64,000 bases of DNA, taken from Odiellus spinosus (Eukaryota; Arthropoda; Arachnida; Opiliones; Phalangiidae). The stretch is taken from assembly GCA_963920705.1 (NCBI GenBank), contig OY987229.1, positions 20,961,728-21,025,727 on the forward strand, read 5' to 3'. Below, piece after piece: positions 26,551 through 37,472 of this stretch (within the stretch, counting starts at the first letter, position 1; each line of letters opens with the position of its first letter). Made by a program: the position numbers and the translations under genes. The notes below the pieces were generated by a model. That model was not told the origin of the DNA. It did no database searches and worked only from the letters and a program-made list of their open reading frames with translations.

Positions 26551-27209
26551 AGAGGGCCGCGCTTCCGTGTCCAGGTAGAAGCCTACAATTAGGGACTAAC
26601 TAACCCATGTATTTTCTATTAACCCCTGTAGAAATGTTTCAACTTGTGCACTCCAAAGTGTAGTATAAAACCAACATTCAGGGGCAAAAGAAAATTGATA
26701 AGGAACGGTGTAAAGCCGAAAGTTAAATTAAGAATATTTTAAACCAATTAATTAGTCTTATTCCTACACTTGTTAATTGTAATTAGTGACATTGCTAGTC
26801 TTAACCTAATCACATTGATAATAATTATTCCAATGCACTCATTTATAGAAAGGAGTTATAATTAATACTCTCGTGTTTCCTAAATTTGTTTAATTCTAGT
26901 TAATCACCTTTATGTTGGTTTTTCGTACGATTAAAACGATCATGTAGACGCTTTTTTTATTAGAAAAATATCAAGGTGGGGTTATAGCTTTTAACGTGTT
27001 GAAATACACGCCTGTTTGTATCAACAGAAGAAAGAAGGTTTGATATAAAAAAAAACGGTATCGATTAAAACTCCCTTTTTTCGGAATATCTTCCCTTTCT
27101 TCGCCAGCACCCTGGAATGTTTTATCTAATTGTAGACGAAAAGGTTTTGTATCCCCTTCTTCCACTTTTAGCTTGGTGGAGAAGGTGAAGACCTGTTGGA
27201 AAAATAATT

Positions 27210-27415
27210 TCTAAAGAAGAACCTCCGACCAATCAAAAAACTCCCTGTCTTTGGCTTAGTTAAATCCCCGCGACACGTGCTGTGACACGCTTACACTCTT
27301 TGAATCGCTTTAAATCTAATTATTGATTATATTCACGCGCACAATCGTGCTTACAAGAGCGTGTGTCGCAAAGCTGAGGGGAGTATTTTGATTGGTCGTA
27401 GGTTCTCCTTTTAAT
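27210..27415. repeat. Inverted-repeat element, ends undefined
   Basis: gaacctccgaccaatcaaaa faces ttttgattggtcgtaggttc, and inside these cgacacgtgctgtgacacgc faces gcgtgtgtcgc. Looks like a decayed MITE; no reliable target duplication. Confidence 0.6.
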
Positions 27416-28194
27416 AATATTATTCGAACTGGTTAAAAAAATCTTATTTGTTGCTCGATTTTGACGTGGCTAGTCTCATTTTGTAGCTTTCATTGAACCC
27501 TACAATAATCTGTTGTTAACCAAAACGGCATATTAAGGGGAACCTGTCATTTTATAAATAAAAACCCTCGTATCCAAAATTTTCCCACGCCTCGATAGAT
27601 TTTTATATTTTTTTATGTCGTGACTTCTTATATAAATAAAAGCTTTTGGTAATAACTATAAGAAAAGGTTATAAAGGTATATGGGGGTTATCCGTTAAGG
27701 ACGCGAGTGCTAAAAGTGACGCGAGAGAAACTCCATCATTTTGAGAGAGAAAAGTTTCGAATCTGTCTCGATGTAAGGAGAAGATAAGGGACGTCTTCTT
27801 CCATTATCTGATCTTCCGTCCGTCCGAGCGTGTTCTAGTGAAATTTTCCCGATACGGATAAGGACATCCATAGATCGTGACGGATGTGCCGAGATAAACC
27901 CGATCGGTTACCGCGAGAGGAGGCTCGAAACCTTCATAAGGACACTCTCGTCTGGCGTCTTCGTGAGATGAAGAATTTCGTCTAAAGACCCGCACGGAGA
28001 ATCTATTATTATGGAGGGAAAAAAGATCTTTATATTTTTGGGGAAATCAAAATTTTATTTAAAGCGAGACTGTCGCTGAATAGGCCTTGGAGTCGATTTT
28101 AAACGTTTCGCCGCAATCGCGCGGTCTTTTTCGTGAAAGTACTTAATCCCATCTGGTTTTGAAGTTTCTTAAAATTGCCAAATGTTGAAAGCCT

Positions 28195-29125
28195 CACTTT
28201 AGTTAGGGTCATACCAAAATATATTAATAATCAGAGAAATATCGTGGGAAAATGTATAAATTATCAGAGAAATATCATGGGAAAATGTCTAAATTATCAG
28301 ATATATCAAGGAAAAATGTCTAAATTATCAGAAATATTACGAAAAATGTCTAAATAATCAGGAATATCATGGGAAAATGTCTAAATAATCAGGAATATCA
28401 TGGGAAAATGTCTAGATAATCAGGAATATCATGGGAAAATGTCTAAATAATTAGGAATATCATGGGAAAATGTCTAGATAATCAGGAATATCATGGGAAA
28501 ATGTCTAAATAATTAGGAATATCATGGGAAAATATCTAAATAATCAGAAATAGCATAGGAAAATGTCAAAATAATCAGGAATATAATGGGGAAAATGTCT
28601 AAATAATCAGAAATATCATGGGGAAAATGTCTAAATAATCAGGAATATCATGGGGAAATGTCTAAATAATCAGAAATAGCATGGGGAAAATGTCTAAATA
28701 ATCAGGAATATCGTGGGGAAAATGCCTAAATAATCAGAAATAGCATGGGGAAAATGTCTAAATTATCAGAAATATTATGAAAATTGTCTAAATAATCAGG
28801 AATATCATGGGGAAAATGTCTAAATAATCAGGAATATCATGGGGAAAATGCCTAAATAATCAGAAATAGCATGGGAAAATGTCTAAATAATCAGGAATAT
28901 CATGGGGAAAATGCCTAAATAATCAGAAATAGCATGGGAAAATGTCTAAATAATCAGGAATATCATGGGGAAAATGTCTAAATAATCAGAAATATAATGG
29001 GGAAAATGTCAAAATAATCAGAAATATCAATTGAAAATGTCTAATTAATCAGGAATATCATGGGAAAATGTCTAAATAATCAGAAATATCATGGTAAACT
29101 CATAAAAATCTTAATAATCAGGGAT
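28195..29125. repeat. 31-bp minisatellite, caggaatatcatggg type
   Basis: About 29 units of gtctaaataatcaggaatat+catgggaaaat, with an extra g in many later units (32 bp) and ggaatatc/gaaatagc alternation in the second half. Confidence 0.93.
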
Positions 29126-29669
29126 TATTTACATGATTACCATCAAACCTCCTATTTTGAAGTAAATAGCTGTATAACTTTAGATAATGTATAAATTTGT
29201 ACTGCCACCATTAATGAAGTTTGACCTTAAGATTAATTTCCCTAGGAAACTTCCATTCCTATAGCTTGGTTTCGTATATTCTCCTTGCGTAAGAATCACG
29301 TTGGATATTTTCTAGTGTACGCGCGTGCGTACATCGTTAAAAATAAAGGGGGGTCTAACCCCGCGGAGCTCGCTGGTTGCGAGGTGTAGTTTCTCTCTTT
29401 GGCCCTTTTACTCTATAGTTTTCTAAGTAATCACGGTGAGCGTTCGACCTTACTCGCCGCCACCGCCGCCTCCGGTATCTATACTTGAATATATATGTCG
29501 TTAACATAATCCAGATGCGTTTTTCACGACGGTTTTAAGAAAATTAGTTTCTCCAGAGCTTCGGATCTCCTAGCTTTAGCCTTTTCGCCTTGTAATGTAG
29601 AAGTCTGGGGAATTCCCATGGTAGTTAACACTACTTATATCACGATTCACTCGCGGTTTGCGAACTAGT

Positions 29670-29805
29670 CAAAGCTAAGGCGGATTGATACACTTTATTA
29701 AAAACTTATATTGGATGAAAAGTATATTGGTCGAGAAAATGTTGGCAATGAGTAATATTTTTACTTTAAGTTTTAACATTGTGTATCAATCCGCCTTAGC
29801 TTTTG
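29670..29805. repeat. Family J hairpin element
   Basis: caaagctaaggcggattgat and its complement enclose about 85 bp. A relative of the right arm plus its outer flank (gcttttgttatatcgcaaa) occurs at about 49890-49950. No target duplication is seen. Confidence 0.6.
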
Positions 29806-29987
29806 TTACGCTGTAAAGTCAACCTGTATCATTCACCGTACTTTTTAAATTATTGCAATATCGTTAGTTCGTCTTTAAAGGTACATATTCAAGGGTTATA
29901 GTGGGCAAATATTTTTTTCTTCTGATGTTTCATTCCCCTTACCTGTAAACCATATTGCCAACTCCTTAGCTTGAGCAAAAGTATAAT

Positions 29988-30389
29988 CAGAGGTATATAA
30001 TAAGTATGAAAGCCCTTATACTACCAATGCTAAAAATCACGAACAACAAGAGCCCGCTGCTGACTATCTAGGCCACTAGCTCGCGCTGGACTTCTCAATG
30101 TCGCTACTCTAGTAAATGGTCTTTGTATAAACAAGACGGTTCTATTTGTGTTTAGAACTTCCTGTCTCGGGAGTCAGGCTGTCTGTTAAAATGGAGTCGA
30201 AGGTTGACTTCAGCTCGCGAGTTCCGGAAGTGCGCGTAGGGAAAATTTAGTGAGGTTCAAAATGGTGTAACTATTTTTTGGGAGTAAAGCGGTGTGTCGA
30301 TCCGCCGCGATTTACGCCGGGCACTCGTTGTTCGTCGATTTTGCCTACCTTTCATACTTCCCCCCGAAGGGGGTTATTATATACCTCTG
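29988..30389 (+). mobile_element. MITE family A, copy A3
   Basis: 402 bp. The left terminal repeat has lost the CCCCCTTCGGGGGG block. Flanks gtataat and atattat do not match, so the duplication has decayed or the ends were rearranged. Lies about 180 bp upstream of glycosyltransferase copy 1. Confidence 0.88.
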
Positions 30390-30572
30390 ATATTATATAA
30401 AACCCTTCCAATGCCGCTCTTTTGTACGCTCGCCACCTTTAATGTAGAAGAGTATATGTTGCGCTCGGTGGTTTATCCGCCCACAGCGTTCTACATTTAC
30501 ATTATTCTTCATTGTCAATTATAACGCTTTTAGTTTGAATTTTTATTCGTTGAGTCTACAGCTGGAACTACG
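30390..30572 (+). promoter_or_regulatory. Probable promoter/5' UTR of copy 1
   Basis: Segment between MITE A3 and the ATG; contains tattatataaaac. Part of it is conserved at the relic fourth copy (36929-37030), including atgccrctctttt and ttctacatttacatt, which argues for function or shared ancestry. Confidence 0.45.
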
Positions 30573-33500
30573 ATGATTCGGAAACGATTAATACGCGTTT
30601 TATTTCTTCCGTTATTCATCATTGCGGTAATTGTATTGATTATCGGTACGCATTTAAGTTTTATTTTTATCCAATCATCGTTATCATACGGATTAAGCGA
30701 TACATACCTTGGTTAAGTTATTTCAATTCGACTAAATCTGGCTAAAACCAGGGTATATTCCCATTGCGCCGAATCCCATTAGACCGAATTCCCATTAGAC
30801 CGAATTCCGCCCAAGATTTCGATGAAATTAGCCAAACGGCGGGTTTAATATTCTCCTAAACGACCGACGCGATATTCTGACCTCTCGCAAAAAATGAATA
30901 TATGTATATTTTCTACTCCTCTTGTTTTTTAATAAAGGCGTTTTAATGTATTTTAAGACCATTGTATACGTCATTATATAAGTAGCAAAAATTATAAGAA
31001 AGACTTTGCGGGATATACAAGGGTTTCAAATGTGTACAGTTTCACATTGTCAAAAGTATGTTTTTCTGAATTATTGTTAGGCTAGGTTAGGCTAGGTTAG
31101 GTTAGGTTAGGTTAGTTTAGGTTAGGTTAGTTTAGGTTAGGTTAGTTTAGGTTAGTTTAGGTTAGTTTAGGTTAGTTTAGGTTAGTTTAGGTTAGTTTAG
31201 GTTAGGTTAGGTTAGGTTAGGTTAGGTTAGTTTAGGTTAGGTTAGGTTAGAATAGGATAGAGGGTTTTTAATATGGAAATTTGAATAGCAAATACCCTAA
31301 AATTGCAGTTGAATCATTTTTACGCAATGAATATAACCTAAAAATATAAAGAAAAATCGGCAATTTTATTTTTAAAGTTAAATTTCTGTGATTTAAAAAT
31401 GTTTTGTTATTCTAAACATTACATTTTGCTTAATAATGTACCAAATATTTGGGTTTAGTGCTCATTTCACTAGGCCATTAAATTATTAAAACTCAATCAG
31501 ATTTCTTGCTTCCAAAGATTGAATCTTTGCGTTCCCGGGAATTTTTTTTAATTCCATCGGGTATATTTAAGCAAAGATTCTTGTCCCAATGAACCGAATC
31601 CTAAACCTGGATAGGTGCGGGTTTTTCGGTCGAATGGGACAGTCCCATTGGACCGAATCCGCCAAAGTGCGGAGTATTCGGTCGAATGGGAATGCGTTCG
31701 GTCCATTGGGATTCGGCGCAATGGAACTGAAGCTAAAACCAGAGGTATATAATAACCCCCTTCGGGGGGGAAGTATGAAAGGTAGGCAAAATCGCGGCGG
31801 ATCGACACACCGCTTTACTCCCAAAAAATAGTTACACCATTTTGAACCTCACTAAATTTTCCCTACGCACACTTCCGGAACTCGCGAGCCGAAGTCAACC
31901 TTCGACTCCATTTTAACAGACAGCCTGACTCCTGAGACAGGAAGTTCTAAACACAACTCGAGCCGTCTTGTTTATACAAAGACCATTTACTAGAGTAGCG
32001 ACATTGAGAAGTCCAGCGCGAGCTAGTGGCCTAGATAGTCAGCAGCGGACTCTTGTTGTTCGTGATTTTTAGCATTGGTAGTATAGGGGCTTTCATACTT
32101 CCCCCCGAAGGGGGTTATTATATACCTCTGCTAAAACCAATTGGGTACGCTAAAAATGATTCCTCTCTGTCTGGATGTCCCTTGAAATAATAGCCAAGGG
32201 TGTATTTTATAGATAAAGTTAAATACCATTTTTAATATTCGCAGTTTCGTTAAGTATGCATGATCAGTATTTTACGTATTCAATGGCGAATAAATCAAGC
32301 GAGGAAGAAGACGTCGATTCATCGAGGGATAATCGTCGCGTCATTAGGGCCATCGAAACCTCGAGCAAAACGTACCTGTATTACAGGCAAGCCTGCTCTT
32401 TGGAGTCAGCCGCTAAGTTTAATCCCAATATGGACGTGGTCCTCTACATGTTGTCCATGGATGAATCTACTTTACGAAGCGAAATAGTTCGTAATCTGTT
32501 GTCCTACGAAAATTTTAAAATCGAGGGGATAAATGCGAGCGACTTGTTTCGAGATACGGAATTGGAAAAATGGTACGGAAGCGCCAAAAGACTCAAAAGT
32601 TCTTTTCAAGTGGAACATTTGTCGGACGCCGCGAGATACGCGTTAATTTACAAGAAGGGCGGGATTTACATGGATCTTGACGTCTATTTTGTTAAGTTAG
32701 TGTGTAATTTTTCGATTCTGAAATCTGTTATACCAAAAGTCACTTTATTTCGTAAAAGTAAACAACGCCCCGTTGTTTAAAACTATCAGGTACAGTCCTG
32801 GTAAATGTACTGACAGATTCTGATTCGAGAAACTCTAGCGGTCCCAAGTAGTGAAATCGGTAGCGCCCTTCTTTTGGGAGGGAAGACAATATAGCCAAGC
32901 GCGGCCCGCCTAAATTCCATCCCTCTCTCTCTCTCTCTCGAGACCAAATCACTCGAGGCAGACAGGGGTGATGACTTTTTGGCTATTGTTTTAAGTGATA
33001 CGGGGCGGTGTTTACTTTTATGGAATAACGGAATAAACTTTTGGTTATACCAGAAGCCGATGAAACCCTCCTTTGAAGTCTATTACTCCCGGGTCTTGTC
33101 TACCCATCTCTGTATGGGTTATTCTCAAAAGGCGCGATTCGTACGCCTCCTAACGGTAGATATTTTCGGAGCGGGAGTTCGTCGAGCGAATATCTCTAGC
33201 AGCCTCGGAGTTCGTCAAAAAAACGTCGTCGTTTGTGGAGAGAGAGAATTTCCAATTTTCCGTAGACAGGGGGGTATGAAGTAGGAACCCTCCGATCTCG
33301 TAAAATTGTGGATTTTACCCATACAGAGAGGAGCGCTATATGGAACATTGGAGTAGTAGACTTCAATGGAGGGTTTCATCGGCTTCTGGTTATACTCAAA
33401 TCTTCATTCGTGTAAATAGATCCTTGGAATTTTCGGACAACTTCATTACGGTAACGATGGATGGCATTTTTAAATATTTTCTCGATAGTTATTTGTTCGG

Positions 33501-33924
33501 TTTTTCGAAAGCGAAACACCCTGTTCTTGGTTCGGCAATTGCCACGTTGGAATCAACGTACGACCCTATGGAGTATTTTACAATTGGCCCGCAGTTTTTT
33601 TGGAATAAGGCCGAATCGTATTGTTTGGGCGAAGAAATTCCGATCGCTTCGACCTCGCTTTTTGTTCCAAAGATGCTGACAGTCGATTGCGACGTCAAAT
33701 CGCATTTGATAAACAATTCCGTTTGGAAGGATTTTAGTCTTTTCATTCCGTTTTATCAAGACAAGGATTATTTAAAAAAATTGAAGGCTAGCCACATTCA
33801 CGCCAAAAATAAAGCCACGATTTTGATGCCTTTGCTAAAATCTCTGAAATCGCCTTTCATCGAGTTAATGGAGTATAGTTGCCCTAAAATATTCTCCCTT
33901 ATACCTGACTTTGAAAGAATTTAA
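30573..33924 (+). CDS. Alpha-1,4-galactosyltransferase-like (Gb3 synthase/GT32 type) glycosyltransferase, copy 1
   Basis: Predicted Golgi type II enzyme that would transfer a sugar from a nucleotide sugar to a glycan or glycolipid. Exons: 30573-30645, 32245-32695, 33420-33924 (phases 1 and 2; 342 aa). Exon 1 is too short for ORF calling; it encodes MIRKR followed by an 18-residue hydrophobic anchor and ends at G|GTACGC. Exon 2 starts after CGCAG and carries the conserved core: LSDAARYALIYKKGGIY, then the metal/nucleotide-sugar DxD motif as DLD at residues 168-170. Exon 3 begins after AATAG and encodes the Gb3-synthase C-terminal region (KHPVLGS, IGPQFFWNKAESYC, HIHAKNK). Donor AA|GTTAGT is shared by all three paralogs. 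AATAAA lies at 33940, just after the stop. Intron 1 holds elements M and A; intron 2 holds L and B. Family assignment rests on motif order and is strong; acceptor specificity cannot be read. Confidence 0.88.
30749..31732. mobile_element. Element M (intron 1 of copy 1)
   Basis: 984 bp flanked by ctaaaac (30742-30748, 31733-31739). Arms are short facing repeats of cccattgcgccgaatcccat / atgggattcggcgcaatgg and cccattagaccgaatt. The middle holds a TTAGG-type array. The outer few bases of the two ends do not match well, so the exact termini are less certain than in A, B and C. Confidence 0.72.
31077..31255 (+). repeat. Interstitial telomere-like (TTAGG)n array with TTTAGG variants
   Basis: About 180 bp of ggttaggttag mixed with gtttaggttag. 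The TTAGG unit is the arthropod telomere repeat. Because it lies inside element M and between exons 1 and 2 of an intact gene it is not a chromosome end. Confidence 0.9.
31740..32130 (-). mobile_element. MITE family A, copy A4 (intron 1 of copy 1)
   Basis: 391 bp, opposite orientation to A1, with a small internal deletion at one end. Flanked by exact ctaaaac (31733-31739, 32131-32137). The left ctaaaac is also the right target duplication of element M, so A4 entered an existing duplication. Confidence 0.92.
32734..33043 (+). mobile_element. MITE family L, copy L2 (intron 2 of copy 1)
   Basis: 310 bp, termini CAAAAGTCACTTTATTTCG and its imperfect complement; inner repeat aaaagtaaacaacgcccc / ggggcggtgtttactttt. 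The interior has the family core gcgcggcccgcctaaattcc and cagacaggggtgatgac. Flanked by exact gttatac (32727-32733, 33044-33050). Confidence 0.88.
33051..33388 (-). mobile_element. MITE family B, copy B3 (intron 2 of copy 1)
   Basis: Flanked by exact gttatac (33044-33050, 33389-33395). The left gttatac is also the right duplication of element L2, so B3 reused the same target site. Confidence 0.93.
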
Positions 33925-33939
33925 TCTTATTTCCAACGT

Positions 33940-33945
33940 AATAAA
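33940..33945 (+). terminator. Polyadenylation signal AATAAA of copy 1
   Basis: Sixteen bases after the stop codon of the gene at 30573. Copies 2 and 3 have AATAAA overlapping their stop codons. Confidence 0.6.
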
Positions 33946-33998
33946 TACTACGTTTCCACGTGATTCGGGAAATCTAAACTCGTGGAGGTGTGTCATAC

Positions 33999-34416
33999 CA
34001 GAGGTATATAATAACCCCCTTCGGGGGGAAGTATGAAAGCCCCTATACTACCAATGCTAAAAATCACGAACAACAAGAGCCCGCTGTTGACTATCTAGGC
34101 CACTAGCTCGCGCTGGACTTCTCAATGTCGCTACTCTTGTAAATGGTCTTTGTATAAACAAGACGGCTCGATTTGTGTTTAGAACTTCCTGTCTCAGGAG
34201 TCAGGCTGTCTGTTAAATTGGAGTCGAAGGTTGACTTCAGCTCGCGAGTTCCGGAAGTGCGCGTAGGGAAAATTTAGTGAGGTTCAAAATGGTGTAACTA
34301 TTTTTTGGGAGTAAAGCGGTGTGTCGATCCGCCGCGATTTACGCCGGGCACTTGTTGTTCGTCGATTTTGCCTACCTTTCATACTTCCCCCCGAAGGGGA
34401 TTATTATATACCTCTG
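33999..34416 (+). mobile_element. MITE family A, copy A5
   Basis: 418 bp with exact 7-bp duplication gtcatac on both sides. It lies in the short spacer between glycosyltransferase copies 1 and 2, about 208 bp before the copy 2 ATG. Confidence 0.93.
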
Positions 34417-34624
34417 GTCATACTTATCTATATATAACTTTAAATTATTTCCCTCCAAACCATTGCTTTTTCTTCACAGCGCACCCGCAGTACGTTCATT
34501 ATCCGAATTTTGTACTCTACATTTATATTTTAATTCTTTGACGACTACATCGCGATTAAAGCTTATACTTTTTAACCGTAGTGTTGTCATTTAAGTACAC
34601 CGCGTATTTCGAGTTAGTAAAGAG

Positions 34625-36814
34625 ATGATTTCGAAACGAATAATCAGCGGAACCAGAAGAATATTCCTCGTTTTATTATTTCTCTTATTCGTCACTGCGG
34701 TCGTATTATTAATTATCGGTATGTAATTATGTTAATTTTTAACCAATAAACTTTAATAGACACCCTTGGTTAAATTATTTCATTTCTTTCTGAAATCACC
34801 GATCGACTATTCTCTCGCGAAAGCCAATCCGTCAACCAAGGGTGTAGATTATCAAAACAATTTTAAATACTATATTTAAAATACGCAGATATGTTAAGTA
34901 CGCGCAATCAGTATGTTCCGAATCCAAAGCCGAAGAAATCAAACGTGGAAGAGGTAACCACACTGTCGAAAATTACGCCTGAATTCGTAATGACGCCTGA
35001 AGATAATCGTAGCGTCATTCGCGCCATCGAAACCTCTAGCAAAACGTATCTTTCATACCGACAAGCCTGTTCTTTGGAATCAGCCGCTAAGTTGAATCCC
35101 AATATGGACGTGGTCCTCTACATGGTGTCCATGGACGAATCTACTTTACGAAGCGAAATAGTTCGAAATCTGTTGTCCTACGAAAATTTTAAAATCGAGA
35201 GGATAAGTACGAGCGATTTATTTCGAGATACGGAATTGGAAAAATGGTACGGAAGCATGATGAGACGTTTAAGTCCTTTTCAAGTGGAACATTTGTCGGA
35301 CGCGATGCGATACGCGCTGATTTACAAGAAGGGTGGAATTTACATGGATCTTGACGTCTATTTTCTTAAGTTAGTGTAGTTTTTGTGGTATGTAGCCATA
35401 AGCGCAGTTGCCAAAAGAGCAGTTCCCATTTGCGCACTCCCATAAGAGCGGTTTCTCAAAAGCGCAGTTTTGCCAAAAGAGCAGTTTCCCAAAAGCGCGG
35501 TTGCCAAAATAGCAGTTCTCATTTGCGCATTTCCAAAAGTGTTTTTTCGTATAAACTCATATTCTTATAATTGCGGGCTCAGTTTTTGGACGTCTAATGC
35601 TAAAAATTTACAAAAATATTTTAGGTTAGGTTAAATAGCATAGGTAAGGTTAGGTTAGATTACGGTAGTGTAGGTTAGGCTATTTAATCTGTCATTCGTA
35701 TAAACTCATTTTCTTATAATTGCGGGCTCAGATTTTGGACGTCTAATGCTGAAGATTTACAAAAATATTTTAGGTAAGGTTAGGTTAGATTACGGTAGTG
35801 TAGGTTAGGCTATTTAATCTGTCATTCGTATAAACTCATTTTCTTATAATTGCGGGCTCAGTTTTTGGACGTCTAATGCTGAAAATTTACAAAAATATTT
35901 TAGGTAAGGTTAAATTACGGTAGTGTAGGCTAGGCTATTTAATCTGTCATTCGAAATTATGATTTTCGACATTATGTACCGAACTCTTTTAAAAAGAGAT
36001 TTAAAATTAACTTAAAAATTAACAATGAAAGATTTTGTCTTATGTTCAAGGTATTAGGGTCAAGTATACGAGTATTTCGTGGACGTCTCTGGTTGAGAAA
36101 TGATTTGGAGAACTGCGCTATTGGGAACTGCGCTATTGGGAACTGCGCTATTGGGAACTGCGCTATTGGGAACTGCGCTTTTGGGAAACTGCGCTTTTGA
36201 AATTGCGCTTTTAGGAACTGCGCTTTCGGGAAATGCGCTACTGGCTATAAACCGTTTTTGTTTTGGCTTCTTTGTTTTTCCAATATAAATATTCTTTCTT
36301 CGTGTATAGATCCGTCAAATTTACGGAGAACTTCATTACACTAACGCTGGATAACATTTTTGTACATTTGGTTGAAAGTTACTTATTCGGGTTTTCAAAA
36401 CCGAAACACCCGATTCTTGTTTCGGCTATCGCCAAGTTCGAATCAACGTATAACCCTTTCCACTATGGTGTAATCGGACCAGAGTTTTTTTGGAATAAGG
36501 CCGAATCGTATTGTTTGGGCGAAGAAATTCCGATCGCTTCTACATCGAGTTTTGTTTCGAAGATGCTGAAAAGCGATTGCGCGGTCAAAGTGTATACGGC
36601 GAACACTTCCATTTGGAACGATTTCAGTCTTTTCATTCCGTTTCACGAGCTTCCTGATATTATAAAAGATTTTAAGACTAGTTACGTTCACCTCAAGAAC
36701 AAAGCTTCCAGTTGGTTACCCGTGAGAAAATCTTTACACTCGCCTTTCATCGCGTTGATGGCGTCTAGTTGCCCTAAAATATTTTCCATTATCCCTGACT
36801 CTGAAGATTTTTAA
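34625..36814 (+). CDS. Alpha-1,4-galactosyltransferase-like glycosyltransferase, copy 2
   Basis: Tandem paralog of the gene at 30573. Exons: 34625-34718, 34889-35369, 36310-36814 (phases 1 and 2; 359 aa). Exon 1 encodes a basic N-terminus (MISKRIISGTRR) and a hydrophobic anchor ending LLII, then splices at G|GTATGT. Exon 2 adds a longer stem than copy 1 and has the GGIYMDLDVYF site, with DLD at residues 185-187. Exon 3 is 505 nt, exactly as in the other copies, and ends with an AATAAA that overlaps the stop codon. Intron 1 is 170 bp and clean; intron 2 (940 bp) is almost all repeat element N. A TATA-like stretch at about 34430-34440 may be the promoter, directly after MITE A5. Known for the family: the DxD coordinates the metal/UDP-sugar. 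The exact donor and acceptor sugars are unknown. Confidence 0.88.
35393..36247. mobile_element. Element N (intron 2 of copy 2)
   Basis: About 855 bp with facing repetitive arms: left, iterations of gcgcagttgccaaaagagcag; right, iterations of attgggaactgcgct. Outer ends tagcca.../...tggcta are complementary. The centre (about 35570-35960) holds three copies of a roughly 120-bp unit with ttaggttag-like sequence and cattcgtataaactcatttt. No clear target duplication. Similar design to element M. Confidence 0.68.
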
Positions 36815-36928
36815 TAAATTACTGTCGAAAGTTTGTTTTTTAAAAGTAAAGAAAGGTATGGCCCTGAGAAAAATCGAGATCACGCCTAGTAGAAATTCCT
36901 CATTTGTTAACCAGAGTGGCTATTATAT

Positions 36929-37127
36929 TCTCCTGATATTATAATAATACTTTCTAATGCCACTCTTTCATTGTTTAACGTAGAAAGGTAAAGGTTGCGC
37001 GCGTTCTACATTTACATTCTTCTTTGTCAACTACGTAATTGCTTCTAAAACTTTGTAGTTTTGAAATGTTTTTTGGTTGAAGTATAAAGCGTATATCGCG
37101 CTAGTACGGCGATGTTTTAGAAACCAG
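36929..37127 (+). pseudogene. Relic promoter and first codons of a fourth glycosyltransferase copy
   Basis: The stretch from about 36929 (gatattataataatac, atgccactctttc, then gttctacatttacatt) resembles the DNA just upstream of the copy 1 start (30389-30540). The following cgcgctagtacggcgATG (ATG at 37112) resembles the start context of copy 3 (gagctagtacagcgATG). The next bases, tttTAGaaacc, align with attcggaaacg of copy 1 exon 1 but place a stop at codon 3. MITE B4 begins at 37128 and no further exon 1 sequence is seen. This looks like a dead, truncated gene duplicate; it could also be a duplicated promoter only. Confidence 0.55.
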
Positions 37128-37465
37128 CAGAAGCCGATGAAACCCTCCTTTGAAGTCTATTACTCCCGGGTCTTGTCTACCCCTCCCTGTATGGGTTAGT
37201 TTCAAAATGCGCGATTCGTACGCCTCCTAACGGTAGATATTTTCGGAGCGGGATTTCGTCGAGCGAATATCTCTAGCAGCCTTGGAGTTCGGCAAAAAAA
37301 CGTCGTCGTTTGGGGAGAGAGAGAATTTCCAATTTTCCGTAGACAGGGGGGTATGAAGTAGGACCCCTCCGATCTCGTAAAATTGTTAATTTTACCCATA
37401 CAGAGAGGAGCGCTATATCGATCATTAGAGTAGTAGACTTCAAAGAAGGGTTTCATCTACTTTTG
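37128..37465 (-). mobile_element. MITE family B, copy B4
   Basis: Full length, right terminus diverged (CATCTACTTTTG). Flanks aaaccag and gtaaatc do not match. It abuts the relic fourth glycosyltransferase start at 37112, so a deletion or recombination probably removed the downstream gene and one duplication. Confidence 0.9.
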
Positions 37466-37472
37466 GTAAATC

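Larger units (their letters stand above)
23668..29669. other. No gene between minisatellites
   Basis: Spacers are AT-rich. 25430-25830 and 27760-28010 are higher in G+C with GAGAGA tracts; 27804-27995 (-) is open for 63 codons. No recognised product. Confidence 0.5.

Noticed and set aside
21255-29125. CRISPR-like appearance of regular short repeats
   Set aside because: Units are contiguous without unique spacers and the window is eukaryotic; these are minisatellites.
31077-31255. TTAGG array as a chromosome end
   Set aside because: Flanked on both sides by unique sequence and lies within an intron of an intact gene.
37112-37127. Functional start of a fourth glycosyltransferase
   Set aside because: TAG at codon 3 and immediate interruption by B4; no downstream exons found.
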